Shown in pieces: positions 11,762 to 19,307 of a stretch of DNA of 39,334 nucleotides. The notes under the pieces are model-generated. The model was not told where the DNA came from. It searched no databases and was given only the letters and a program-made list of their open reading frames with translations. Position 1 is the stretch's first letter. Every line of letters starts with the position of its first letter. This DNA is from an uncultured Collinsella sp. (GTDB lineage Bacteria; Actinomycetota; Coriobacteriia; Coriobacteriales; Coriobacteriaceae): assembly GCA_900542235.1 (NCBI GenBank), contig UQNB01000007.1, forward strand, positions 1 through 39,334. Reading direction: 5' to 3'. A program made the translations under genes and the position numbers.

Positions 11762-13915
11762 TTACTGAACTTTGCTGGCGAACTCGAGGTACTGCATGCG
11801 CTGCAGCTTGTCGATCGTCGAGGCGTATGGGCTGTCTTCCGATTCCAAGTCGTAGCGCAGCCCGTCGGCACCGAGATAGCCGGCGACATTGATGGTGGGC
11901 ACATCTGACCTTGTCGCAAGCAGGGCCTTTTGGTAATTGGTGAGCGGGGCGCCGATCTTATTAAGGGTAATGGCTGCAATCTCGTTTGCCCCGACGGTGT
12001 CGTAGACGTTGAGCTCGGTATTGCCGGCGATCTCATAGTTAGCCCAGACGAGATATGTCGACTGATAGATACGGAAAGCGTGGCTTGCCGTATCTTCCTG
12101 AGGGTACAGCTCATCGTTGAGAGTCGTTGCGGCGCTCGGCTGATGGTCGCCAAAAAAGACAAGAACAACCGGTCTGCCGATATTGCGGAGCTCGTTGATA
12201 AAGTACTCGAGGTCCCGGTCGGATGCGTTGATGCAGGTGAGATAGGTGTTGAGCGCGCTGTTGGCACCCTCACTGGCTCCCTCGACCCAATAGTTTGTCA
12301 GCTCTTCGGCGGGAACGGTGCCATAGTCGTAGCCGCCGTGATTTTGCATCGTGACGTCTAAGATGAACTGCGGGGCTTCGTCGGTTCTGAGCAGGTCGAG
12401 TATCTTGTCGTAGGTGGCGTAGTCGCATACGCCGGCATGGTAATAGGGCGCACCTTCGAAATCGCCGATTGAAAGAAAGTCTCCAAAGCCAAGCTGCTGA
12501 TAGATTTTATCTCGATGGTAGTTGACGGGGTTTTGCGGGTGCATAGCGGTAGTGGTATACCCAAGCTCTTTAAGGTCCTTTGCCAGGCTGTTGACGCCAT
12601 TCATCTGATACAGCTGATAGGGGATTTTGCCTAATCCGACAAAGGCCGTTGTCGCTCCGGTCAAAAATTCGAATTCGGAGTTCGCCGTTCCGCCACCGGC
12701 GACCGAAGCGAGCATGGTGCCGCGAACAAGTGTGTCGGGAAGCGAGTTGTAGAATGCGGGGCCGGAGTACCCGGCCGCCTGGAGCTGCTCAAAGCACGAA
12801 AGGTCGCTAAAACTCTCGTTCATGACGGCAACAATCGTCGGCTTGATTTCATTGAACTGGGCAACGGCCGCCGCGCGCTGTTCGCTCGAGCCATATGTGC
12901 TGTCGTAGACGGCGGCGAGCTCCTGCTCGATGCTCTGCGCCTCATCGGGCGTATAGTCTTCGGGCTTCTCAATGGGCAACTCGTTGACCATTTCGGTGAA
13001 CGAAGTGATAAAACCCTGAGACGCATACGTGGTGATGGGCTGCCAACGGTCAAATCCAAAATCCAGCGCCTGCTCCAAGTCGATGTTGGAAAAGCCTGAG
13101 AGCCCCACAACGGTCACTAGCAGAAAAGCACAGAGGTTAGCGGCGATAGCGGGGAAGACATGGGTGGGCGTACGGAGCTTTCGCGGTCGGATGAGCGAAA
13201 GAAGCCCCAGGGAAATCTCCAGCAGGGCGAGAGAGGTTACGATTCCGGCGGTAAAGGTAAACTCGTATCCCTCGCTCACTTCCATTGCGGTGCCAAGGGC
13301 CAAGATATCGCTTGGCAGGATGGCTTCGCCTTTAAACGTTATGACGAAGTGCTCGGCAATGCCAAGGATGCAACAGACGACGGGCACGAGGGCCATGACG
13401 CCTCCATGGCGCTGCCCCACCAAATAAAGGGAGAGCAGAACCGTCGCGAGCAGCCCGACGGAAAACCCGAATGAGTTGGCGGGAATGCGATAGAACGTTT
13501 CGTTGCAGGCAATTTCGAGTGAAACGAACGAGAGCGCTGAAACAGCGGCGATGACAAGGATGTCACGGCAAATACAGGCAACCGTTCCCGTCGCAAGGTC
13601 GGTTTGGTCGATAAGTCCCGAAACCAAGGGCTCGACAAGAAGCATGACGGCGGCAGCACCGAGCGCCGAATAAGAAAGGACCCATAGGGAGCTGCCCTCA
13701 TTTACGAGCAATTGATTCGTAACCCATGCAGCTACCACGCCGAGCGGGATGAGGAGCGTCGCGCACCAAAAGACGCGGGCAATGGGTGGCTTTTCGTTGC
13801 GTTTGATTGAAAAATACACGCGCACGACGACGGCGGCCACGATAAGGACGGCGATGAATATGGGCAGATTGGCCATGTCGCTCGAAGTGATTTCAAGGGG
13901 GATATCTTCGGTCAT
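11762..13915 (-). CDS. LTA-synthase-family membrane sulfatase (phosphoglycerol transferase-like)
   Basis: This 717-aa protein has about eight membrane segments in residues 15-275 and a large extracellular alkaline-phosphatase-fold domain after about 355. The domain has IVAVMNESFSDL (metal-binding Glu367), a candidate nucleophile Thr410 in GGGTANSEFEFL, a His-rich AMHPQNPVNYHRDK segment and FFGDHQPS near the end, as in LtaS enzymes. It probably transfers phosphoglycerol or a similar group from a lipid to a wall or lipid-linked glycopolymer. The membrane part is longer than the five helices of staphylococcal LtaS. ATG at 13915 follows AGAGGA six bases away; an earlier in-frame start lacks this. 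It is divergent from uvrA. The exact polymer is unknown. Confidence 0.87.
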   Translation of the reverse strand: MTEDIPLEITSSDMANLPIFIAVLIVAAVVVRVYFSIKRNEKPPIARVFWCATLLIPLGVVAAWVTNQLLVNEGSSLWVLSYSALGAAAVMLLVEPLVSGLIDQTDLATGTVACICRDILVIAAVSALSFVSLEIACNETFYRIPANSFGFSVGLLATVLLSLYLVGQRHGGVMALVPVVCCILGIAEHFVITFKGEAILPSDILALGTAMEVSEGYEFTFTAGIVTSLALLEISLGLLSLIRPRKLRTPTHVFPAIAANLCAFLLVTVVGLSGFSNIDLEQALDFGFDRWQPITTYASQGFITSFTEMVNELPIEKPEDYTPDEAQSIEQELAAVYDSTYGSSEQRAAAVAQFNEIKPTIVAVMNESFSDLSCFEQLQAAGYSGPAFYNSLPDTLVRGTMLASVAGGGTANSEFEFLTGATTAFVGLGKIPYQLYQMNGVNSLAKDLKELGYTTTAMHPQNPVNYHRDKIYQQLGFGDFLSIGDFEGAPYYHAGVCDYATYDKILDLLRTDEAPQFILDVTMQNHGGYDYGTVPAEELTNYWVEGASEGANSALNTYLTCINASDRDLEYFINELRNIGRPVVLVFFGDHQPSAATTLNDELYPQEDTASHAFRIYQSTYLVWANYEIAGNTELNVYDTVGANEIAAITLNKIGAPLTNYQKALLATRSDVPTINVAGYLGADGLRYDLESEDSPYASTIDKLQRMQYLEFASKVQ

Positions 13916-13927
13916 GGACGTTCCTCT

Positions 13928-13965
13928 GTTACAGCAAATTAAGTTCAGTAGTAGATTACTGTAAC
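13928..13965. repeat. inverted repeat upstream of the sulfatase gene
   Basis: GTTACAG at 13928-13934 is repeated inverted as CTGTAAC at 13959-13965, 24 nt apart. The first copy sits within CTGTTACAG, itself palindromic. The repeats lie in the divergent gap where the sulfatase promoter must be, so they could be operator half-sites. Short length makes chance possible. Confidence 0.35.
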
Positions 13966-14033
13966 CTTTCCACGGCATTTCGAGAAACAAAGCACCCGAT
14001 ACGCAAAGCTAAAGGTCTGCGAATCTTGTATTA

Positions 14034-14047
14034 CGAACATCTGTGCG
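14034..14047 (+). promoter_or_regulatory. possible LexA (SOS) box before uvrA
   Basis: CGAAC-ATCT-GTGCG matches the Gram-positive LexA box CGAAC-N4-GTTCG at nine of ten fixed bases. It is 62 nt upstream of the uvrA start, with TAAACT (14060-14065) and TATGAT (14075-14080) as possible -10 elements downstream. uvrA is a classical SOS gene, which makes the match more credible. Confidence 0.42.
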
Positions 14048-14108
14048 CGTCGAGTGCGCTAAACTCATCGGCAGTATGATTCGATGCAATAGGAGGCAAG
14101 GAGCTTCC

Positions 14109-16988
14109 ATGTCTGATTCTTCTATCGTTATTCGCGGCGCTCGTGAGCACAGCCTCCGTGATATCGATGTTTCCATTCCGCGTGACCAACTCGTGGTCAT
14201 TACCGGTCTTTCTGGCTCGGGCAAGAGTTCGCTGGCATTCGACACTATTTATGCCGAGGGCCAGCGTCGATACGTCGAGAGCCTTTCGAGTTATGCGCGC
14301 CAGTTCTTGGGCCAGATGGACAAACCCGACTTGGATTCAATCGACGGCCTTTCGCCGGCTGTCTCAATTGATCAAAAGACGACATCCAAGAACCCGCGCT
14401 CGACGGTGGGCACCGTAACCGAGATTTATGACTACCTGCGACTGCTGTTTGCTCGCGTCGGTACGCCGCACTGCCCCGAGTGCGGTCGGGTTATCGAGCG
14501 CCAAACCACCGACCAGGTCGCCGATAAGGTCCTGGCGGCGGGAGAGGGTCGTCGTGCGTTTGTGCTGGCACCGGTGGTGCGCGGGCGAAAAGGCGAGTAC
14601 ACCAAACTGTTTGAGGACCTTCGCGCCGAGGGCTTTAGCCGCGTGCGTGTCGACGGCGAGGTTCGCTCGCTTGATGACTCTATCGATTTGGATAAGAAAT
14701 TCAAACACGATATCGAGGTCGTGGTCGACCGCATCGTGATTCGCGAGAACTCGCTGGGCCGTATTGCCGAGTCCGTTGAACAGGCGACCGCGCTGGCGCA
14801 CGGCAATGTGAACGTATACTTGCTGCCCGACCGCGACGCTCCCGAGGGGACCGAAGGCGAGTTGCTGGAGTATTCGCTGGCGTTAGCGTGCCCGGAGCAT
14901 GGGCACTCCATCGATGACCTGCAGCCGCGTGATTTCTCGTTCAACGCGCCCTATGGCGCGTGCCCCGAGTGCGATGGCCTGGGCTTTAAGAAGACGGTCG
15001 ATGCCGAGGCCCTAATCGAAGACCCCTCGAAGTCGATCGCCGACGGGGTTTTTGGCAGCCTGTTTGGCAACTCTAACTACTATCCGCAGATTTTCGCTGC
15101 GGTCTGCAAACACTTTAAGGTGAGCGTCGATACGCCGTGGGAGGATCTGCCTCCGCGGGTGCGTCGCGCGTTTTTAGACGGCATGGGCGACCAGAAGATT
15201 TCGGTCGACTATCAAAAGCTCGATGGGCGCCGTAGCCAGTGGGACACCAAGTTCTCGGGCGTGCGCAATATCCTGTACGAGCGCTATACCGAGACGACGA
15301 ATGAGAACACCAAGGCGCGCTTGGAGAAGTACATCCGCGAGGAGCCGTGCTCGAGTTGCCATGGTGCTCGTCTGCGCCCCGAGATGCTCGCCGTTACCGT
15401 AGGCGGTAAGTCCATTTACGAGGTCTGCTGTCTATCGTGCCGCGAGTCGCTCGAGTTTTTTGAGGGCTTGGAGCTTACCGAGCGCCAACAATTTATCGGC
15501 GGGCGCATCGTTAAGGAAATCCTGGAGCGCCTGCGCTTTCTGGTCGATGTTGGACTCGACTATCTGACCCTCGACCGTGCCTCGGCGACGCTTTCCGGAG
15601 GCGAGGCGCAGCGCATTCGCCTGGCAACGCAGATCGGCGCCGGCCTCATGGGTGTGCTGTACATTTTGGACGAGCCGTCGATCGGCCTCCATCAGCGCGA
15701 TAACGAGCGCCTGATCAAGACGCTTGAGCGCCTACGCGATATCGGCAATACCGTCATCGTCGTCGAGCATGATGAGGATACGATTCGTGCTGCCGACTAT
15801 GTGATCGACATGGGCCCCGGCGCGGGCGTGAACGGCGGACACGTGGTCGCCGCGGGAACGCCTGCCGATATCATGGCGTGCCCCGATTCGATGACGGGTG
15901 CTTACCTGACCGGCAAGCGAATGATTCGGGTTCCCGATGAACGCCGCAAGCCCGGTCGTGGCTGCCTTAAGATCACGGGCGCCCGCGCCAACAACCTCAA
16001 AAACGTTACCGCCAAGATCGAGTTTGGTACGCTTACGGTTGTTACCGGCGTGTCGGGATCGGGCAAGAGCTCCCTGGTTACCGACACCATTGCGCCTGCC
16101 CTTACGAATGCCATTCACCGTTCGACGCGCCCTGTGGGTCCGTATAAGAAAATCGAGGGCATCGAGTGTATCGATAAGGTTATCGATATCGACCAGTCGC
16201 CGATTGGCCGCACGCCGCGTTCCAACCCTGCTACGTACATTGGCCTGTGGGATGATCTTCGCGCGCTGTTTGCGAGTACGCCGGAGTCGAAGGCGCGCGG
16301 CTACTCGCCGGGACGTTTCTCCTTTAACGTGAGCGGCGGTCGCTGCGAAGCATGCAAGGGCGACGGACAAATTAAGATCGAGATGCACTTCCTTCCCGAT
16401 ATCTATGTCCCCTGTGAGGTCTGCGGCGGCAAACGCTATAACCGCGAGACGCTTGAGGTCACCTACCGTGGTAAGACCATCTCTGACGTGCTCGACATGA
16501 GCGTCACCGAGGCGCTGGCCTTCTTTGGGAATATCCCGCAGATTAAGCGCAAGCTCCAGACGCTGTACGATGTAGGCTTGGGCTACGTGAGCCTGGGCCA
16601 GCCCGCCACGACGCTCTCGGGCGGCGAGGCGCAGCGTGTGAAGCTCGCCAAGGAGCTTCATCGACGCCAGACGGGCAAGACGTTCTATATTTTGGACGAG
16701 CCGACGACCGGCCTTCATTTTGAGGACGTCCGCCAACTGCTCGATGTGCTGCAGCGCTTGGTCGATGCGGGCAACACGGTGCTGGTGATTGAACACAACC
16801 TTGATGTCATCAAGGTTGCCGACCGCCTGATCGATATGGGCCCCGAGGGCGGTAACGGCGGCGGAACCGTCGTGGTTTCGGGCACACCGGAGCAGGTTGC
16901 GGACTGTCCGCAGAGTTATACGGGCAAGTTTTTGGCGCCGTTGCTCAGGCGTGACCGGGAGCGTCAGGCTCAACTTGATGCTCAATAA
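14109..16988 (+). CDS. uvrA: excinuclease ABC subunit A
   Basis: UvrA (959 aa) is the dimeric damage sensor that loads UvrB. It contains two ABC-type ATPase halves: Walker A GLSGSGKS at 33-40 and GVSGSGKS in the second half, each with an LSGGEAQR signature and an ILDEP Walker B. Cysteine pairs for the zinc modules are visible: CPEC near the N-terminus, CPEC after FNAPYGA, CSSC, and CEAC...CEVCGGKRYN in the second half. The length is standard (about 940-960 aa). ATG at 14109 is preferred, with AAGGAG five bases upstream; 22 extra codons upstream lack a ribosome site. A LexA-like box precedes it and a hairpin follows it. Confidence 0.97.
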   Translation: MSDSSIVIRGAREHSLRDIDVSIPRDQLVVITGLSGSGKSSLAFDTIYAEGQRRYVESLSSYARQFLGQMDKPDLDSIDGLSPAVSIDQKTTSKNPRSTVGTVTEIYDYLRLLFARVGTPHCPECGRVIERQTTDQVADKVLAAGEGRRAFVLAPVVRGRKGEYTKLFEDLRAEGFSRVRVDGEVRSLDDSIDLDKKFKHDIEVVVDRIVIRENSLGRIAESVEQATALAHGNVNVYLLPDRDAPEGTEGELLEYSLALACPEHGHSIDDLQPRDFSFNAPYGACPECDGLGFKKTVDAEALIEDPSKSIADGVFGSLFGNSNYYPQIFAAVCKHFKVSVDTPWEDLPPRVRRAFLDGMGDQKISVDYQKLDGRRSQWDTKFSGVRNILYERYTETTNENTKARLEKYIREEPCSSCHGARLRPEMLAVTVGGKSIYEVCCLSCRESLEFFEGLELTERQQFIGGRIVKEILERLRFLVDVGLDYLTLDRASATLSGGEAQRIRLATQIGAGLMGVLYILDEPSIGLHQRDNERLIKTLERLRDIGNTVIVVEHDEDTIRAADYVIDMGPGAGVNGGHVVAAGTPADIMACPDSMTGAYLTGKRMIRVPDERRKPGRGCLKITGARANNLKNVTAKIEFGTLTVVTGVSGSGKSSLVTDTIAPALTNAIHRSTRPVGPYKKIEGIECIDKVIDIDQSPIGRTPRSNPATYIGLWDDLRALFASTPESKARGYSPGRFSFNVSGGRCEACKGDGQIKIEMHFLPDIYVPCEVCGGKRYNRETLEVTYRGKTISDVLDMSVTEALAFFGNIPQIKRKLQTLYDVGLGYVSLGQPATTLSGGEAQRVKLAKELHRRQTGKTFYILDEPTTGLHFEDVRQLLDVLQRLVDAGNTVLVIEHNLDVIKVADRLIDMGPEGGNGGGTVVVSGTPEQVADCPQSYTGKFLAPLLRRDRERQAQLDAQ

Positions 16989-17008
16989 ATAGGCGATTCA
17001 GTTTATGG

Positions 17009-17039
17009 GCGCCATCGACTCCTTGTGATTCGATGGCGC
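17009..17039 (+). terminator. hairpin after uvrA
   Basis: GCGCCATCGA (17009-17018) pairs perfectly with TCGATGGCGC (17030-17039) around an 11-nt loop. Only a short TTGCTGT follows, so it is a weak or non-canonical terminator 20 nt after the uvrA stop. Confidence 0.55.
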
Positions 17040-17052
17040 TTGCTGTGTCGAA

Positions 17053-17083
17053 GTGACGTATGCAGCCGAATTGGACATATACT
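17053..17083 (+). promoter_or_regulatory. possible promoter of the ybaK-murJ-uvrC group
   Basis: GTGACG at 17053-17058 and TATACT at 17078-17083 are spaced by 19 nt, about 40 nt before the ybaK start. The -10 is good and the -35 moderate. It would explain expression downstream of the uvrA hairpin. Confidence 0.35.
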
Positions 17084-17120
17084 TAATCCTTGCGTCCGAA
17101 TGCGAGGGAAAGGATATGTC

Positions 17121-17621
17121 ATGGCAAAGGCTGTAAAGACGCCAAAAACCAATGCGATGCGCGAGCTGGAAAGCGCCGACATTTCCTATGTTCTACATAC
17201 GTACGAAGACGATGGTGACGAGTCGGCGGGCCTGGGGGTCGCGATTTCGGAGCAGCTTGGCGAGGAGCCCGGTCAAGGATTTAAGACCTTGGTCTGCGTG
17301 ACGCCGTCCAACGACCACGTCGTGTGCTGCATCCCTGTTGCCGACGAGCTCGATCTAAAGTCCGCCGCGCGTGCCGCGGGGGAGAAGTCCTTGGCCATGA
17401 TGCATGTGAAGGATTTGCTTGCGGCGACTGGCTACGTTCGCGGCGGCTGCAGTCCGGTCGGTATGAAAAAACGCTACCGGACGCTCATTGATGAGACATG
17501 TGTCCTTTGGGATACCATTTTTATTTCGGGAGGCAAGCGTGGTTATCAGCTCGAGCTTGCACCCGATGATTTAATTGCATTTTGCGGGGCGACGGTTGCC
17601 GCGATTACGAGAGAGGACTGA
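17121..17621 (+). CDS. ybaK: YbaK/EbsC-type aminoacyl-tRNA deacylase
   Basis: The 166-aa single-domain protein matches the YbaK/EbsC family, which hydrolyses mischarged tRNA such as Cys-tRNA(Pro). It has the N-terminal ISYVLHTYE strand, FKTLVC, and the conserved GGCSPVGMKKR segment whose lysines act in the deacylation pocket, followed by ISGGKRGYQLEL. ATG at 17121 follows GAAAGGA at 17108-17114; a nearby ATG at 17116 is out of frame and a longer upstream reading is unsupported. It ends 3 nt before murJ, so it appears co-transcribed with murJ and uvrC. Which mischarged tRNA is cleared is not shown by the sequence. Confidence 0.9.
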   Translation: MAKAVKTPKTNAMRELESADISYVLHTYEDDGDESAGLGVAISEQLGEEPGQGFKTLVCVTPSNDHVVCCIPVADELDLKSAARAAGEKSLAMMHVKDLLAATGYVRGGCSPVGMKKRYRTLIDETCVLWDTIFISGGKRGYQLELAPDDLIAFCGATVAAITRED

Positions 17622-17624
17622 GCG

Positions 17625-19307
17625 ATGCCGCAGGAAGAATTGAAGTGCGGAGCTCATTTTGCAAAAGAATCTGCGCCTCAGACACCCTCATCCGAAGCTT
17701 CTTCGTCGCGAGATGACACTGACGACATGGGCTCGTCGGACTACTCCACGGTTGGTCGTTCCGCCGGGCTTATGACCATCCTGACCATCGTGTCTCGCGT
17801 CACCGGTTTTATCCGCACGTGGGCAATGGCGGCCGCTATCGGCATGTCGCTACTCTCGTCTTCCTATCAGGTCGCCAACAACCTGCCCAATATGCTCTAC
17901 GAACTCGTGATGGGCGGCATGCTCGTGACGGCGTTTTTGCCCGTGTACATGGGCGTGAGACGTGAGCGGGGTCGCGAGGCCTCGAACGAGTACGTGGGCA
18001 ACCTGCTCGGCATTCTGCTTTTGGTGCTGGGTGGCATTTCGTTGCTGGGGACCGTGTTCGCCCCGGGCTTTATCTGGACGCAATCGTTTCTTTCGGGTGA
18101 CGGCGGCAGCATGGATACCGCTGCGTTCATGTTCCGTTTCTTTGCCATCCAGATTCTGTTTTATGGTTTGGGCTCGGTGTTTTCGGGCGTCCTCAACGCA
18201 CACCGCGACTACTTCTGGTCGACGTTTGCCCCGGTCCTCAACAATGTGATCGTCATTGCGAGCTTTATGGGCTTTGCGCCCGTGTCCGCACAGTTTGGTG
18301 AACGTGCCGGCATCATCTTGATTGCGGCCGGTACGACCCTCGGTGTCTTTGTTCAGATGGCATGTCAGATCCCCGCGCTTGGCAAGCACGGCGTGCATCC
18401 CCATATCCATATCGACTTTAAGGACCCCGCACTGCGCCAGACGATTGCGCTCGGTATCCCGACGCTGCTCGCCACGGTGTGCATGTTTGTCTCGACTTCT
18501 ATCACCAACGCTGCTGCGCTGGTGGTCCAGCCCGAGACTGGTCCTTCCGTCATCGCCTATGCGCGCCTGTGGTACACGCTGCCCTACGCGCTGATTGCCG
18601 CCTCGCTTTCGACGGCGCTCTATACCGAGCTCTCTCACGACGCACAGGAGAAGGATTACGACAGCGTCCGCACGGGCATTTCGCGTGGCGTCGCCCAGAT
18701 GCTGTTCTTCCTGATTCCATTCGCGCTGTACCTGATTGTCTTCGCGCGTCCGCTCAACATGATCTACTGCGCTGGCAAGTTCGATGAGTCCGGTGTGGCG
18801 CTGGTGTCGGAGTTCCTTATCTACCTGGCACTTTCCCTGCCGCTCTACGGCGTGGTCGTGCTGATGCAGAAGAGCTTCTCTGCCTTGCTCGACATGAAGC
18901 CCTATAGCCGCTATTGTCTGTATTCCGCCATCGGCCAGGCGGGCTCGGTTTTGCTGTTTGGCGTTGTGCTGGGCTTCGGTATGCCGGCAATCGCGCTTTC
19001 GTATGTCGTCGACTACGTGATCTTGGTCGGTTGCTCGCTGTGGTGGCTGCGTCGTCGCCTGCGTGGTCTTCAGGTCAAATCTATCCTGCATGGCGGGTTC
19101 TTTGGCCTTTTGTTCGGTGGCCTGGGTGCTGCCGCAGGCGCCGGCGTCATGTGGGCGCTTGAGCACTTTGTCGGGGCACTTGGCGGCTCGATTCTGATTA
19201 CTCTTGGCTACGTTTGCGTTGCGGGTGTCGTCTCGCTTGCTGTTACCTTTGGCCTTGCCGTCGTCCTTAAGATGCCCGAGGTCTCGGCGCTGATTCGTCG
19301 CAAGTAG
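17625..19307 (+). CDS. murJ: lipid II flippase MurJ
   Basis: This 560-aa polytopic membrane protein has about 14 hydrophobic segments and the MVF/MviN pattern: GLMTILTIVSRVTGFIRTWAMAAAIG as the first helix region with its conserved Arg, then NNLPNMLYELVMGGMLVTAFLPVY. MurJ moves lipid II across the membrane for peptidoglycan synthesis. A polar cytoplasmic N-terminus of about 40 residues (Ser/Asp/Glu-rich) precedes helix 1; a shorter start at the Met of MGSSDYS is possible. ATG at 17625 has GAGAGGA upstream. Large pseudokinase extensions known from some actinobacterial MviN are absent. Its stop codon directly abuts the uvrC GTG. Confidence 0.93.
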   Translation: MPQEELKCGAHFAKESAPQTPSSEASSSRDDTDDMGSSDYSTVGRSAGLMTILTIVSRVTGFIRTWAMAAAIGMSLLSSSYQVANNLPNMLYELVMGGMLVTAFLPVYMGVRRERGREASNEYVGNLLGILLLVLGGISLLGTVFAPGFIWTQSFLSGDGGSMDTAAFMFRFFAIQILFYGLGSVFSGVLNAHRDYFWSTFAPVLNNVIVIASFMGFAPVSAQFGERAGIILIAAGTTLGVFVQMACQIPALGKHGVHPHIHIDFKDPALRQTIALGIPTLLATVCMFVSTSITNAAALVVQPETGPSVIAYARLWYTLPYALIAASLSTALYTELSHDAQEKDYDSVRTGISRGVAQMLFFLIPFALYLIVFARPLNMIYCAGKFDESGVALVSEFLIYLALSLPLYGVVVLMQKSFSALLDMKPYSRYCLYSAIGQAGSVLLFGVVLGFGMPAIALSYVVDYVILVGCSLWWLRRRLRGLQVKSILHGGFFGLLFGGLGAAAGAGVMWALEHFVGALGGSILITLGYVCVAGVVSLAVTFGLAVVLKMPEVSALIRRK

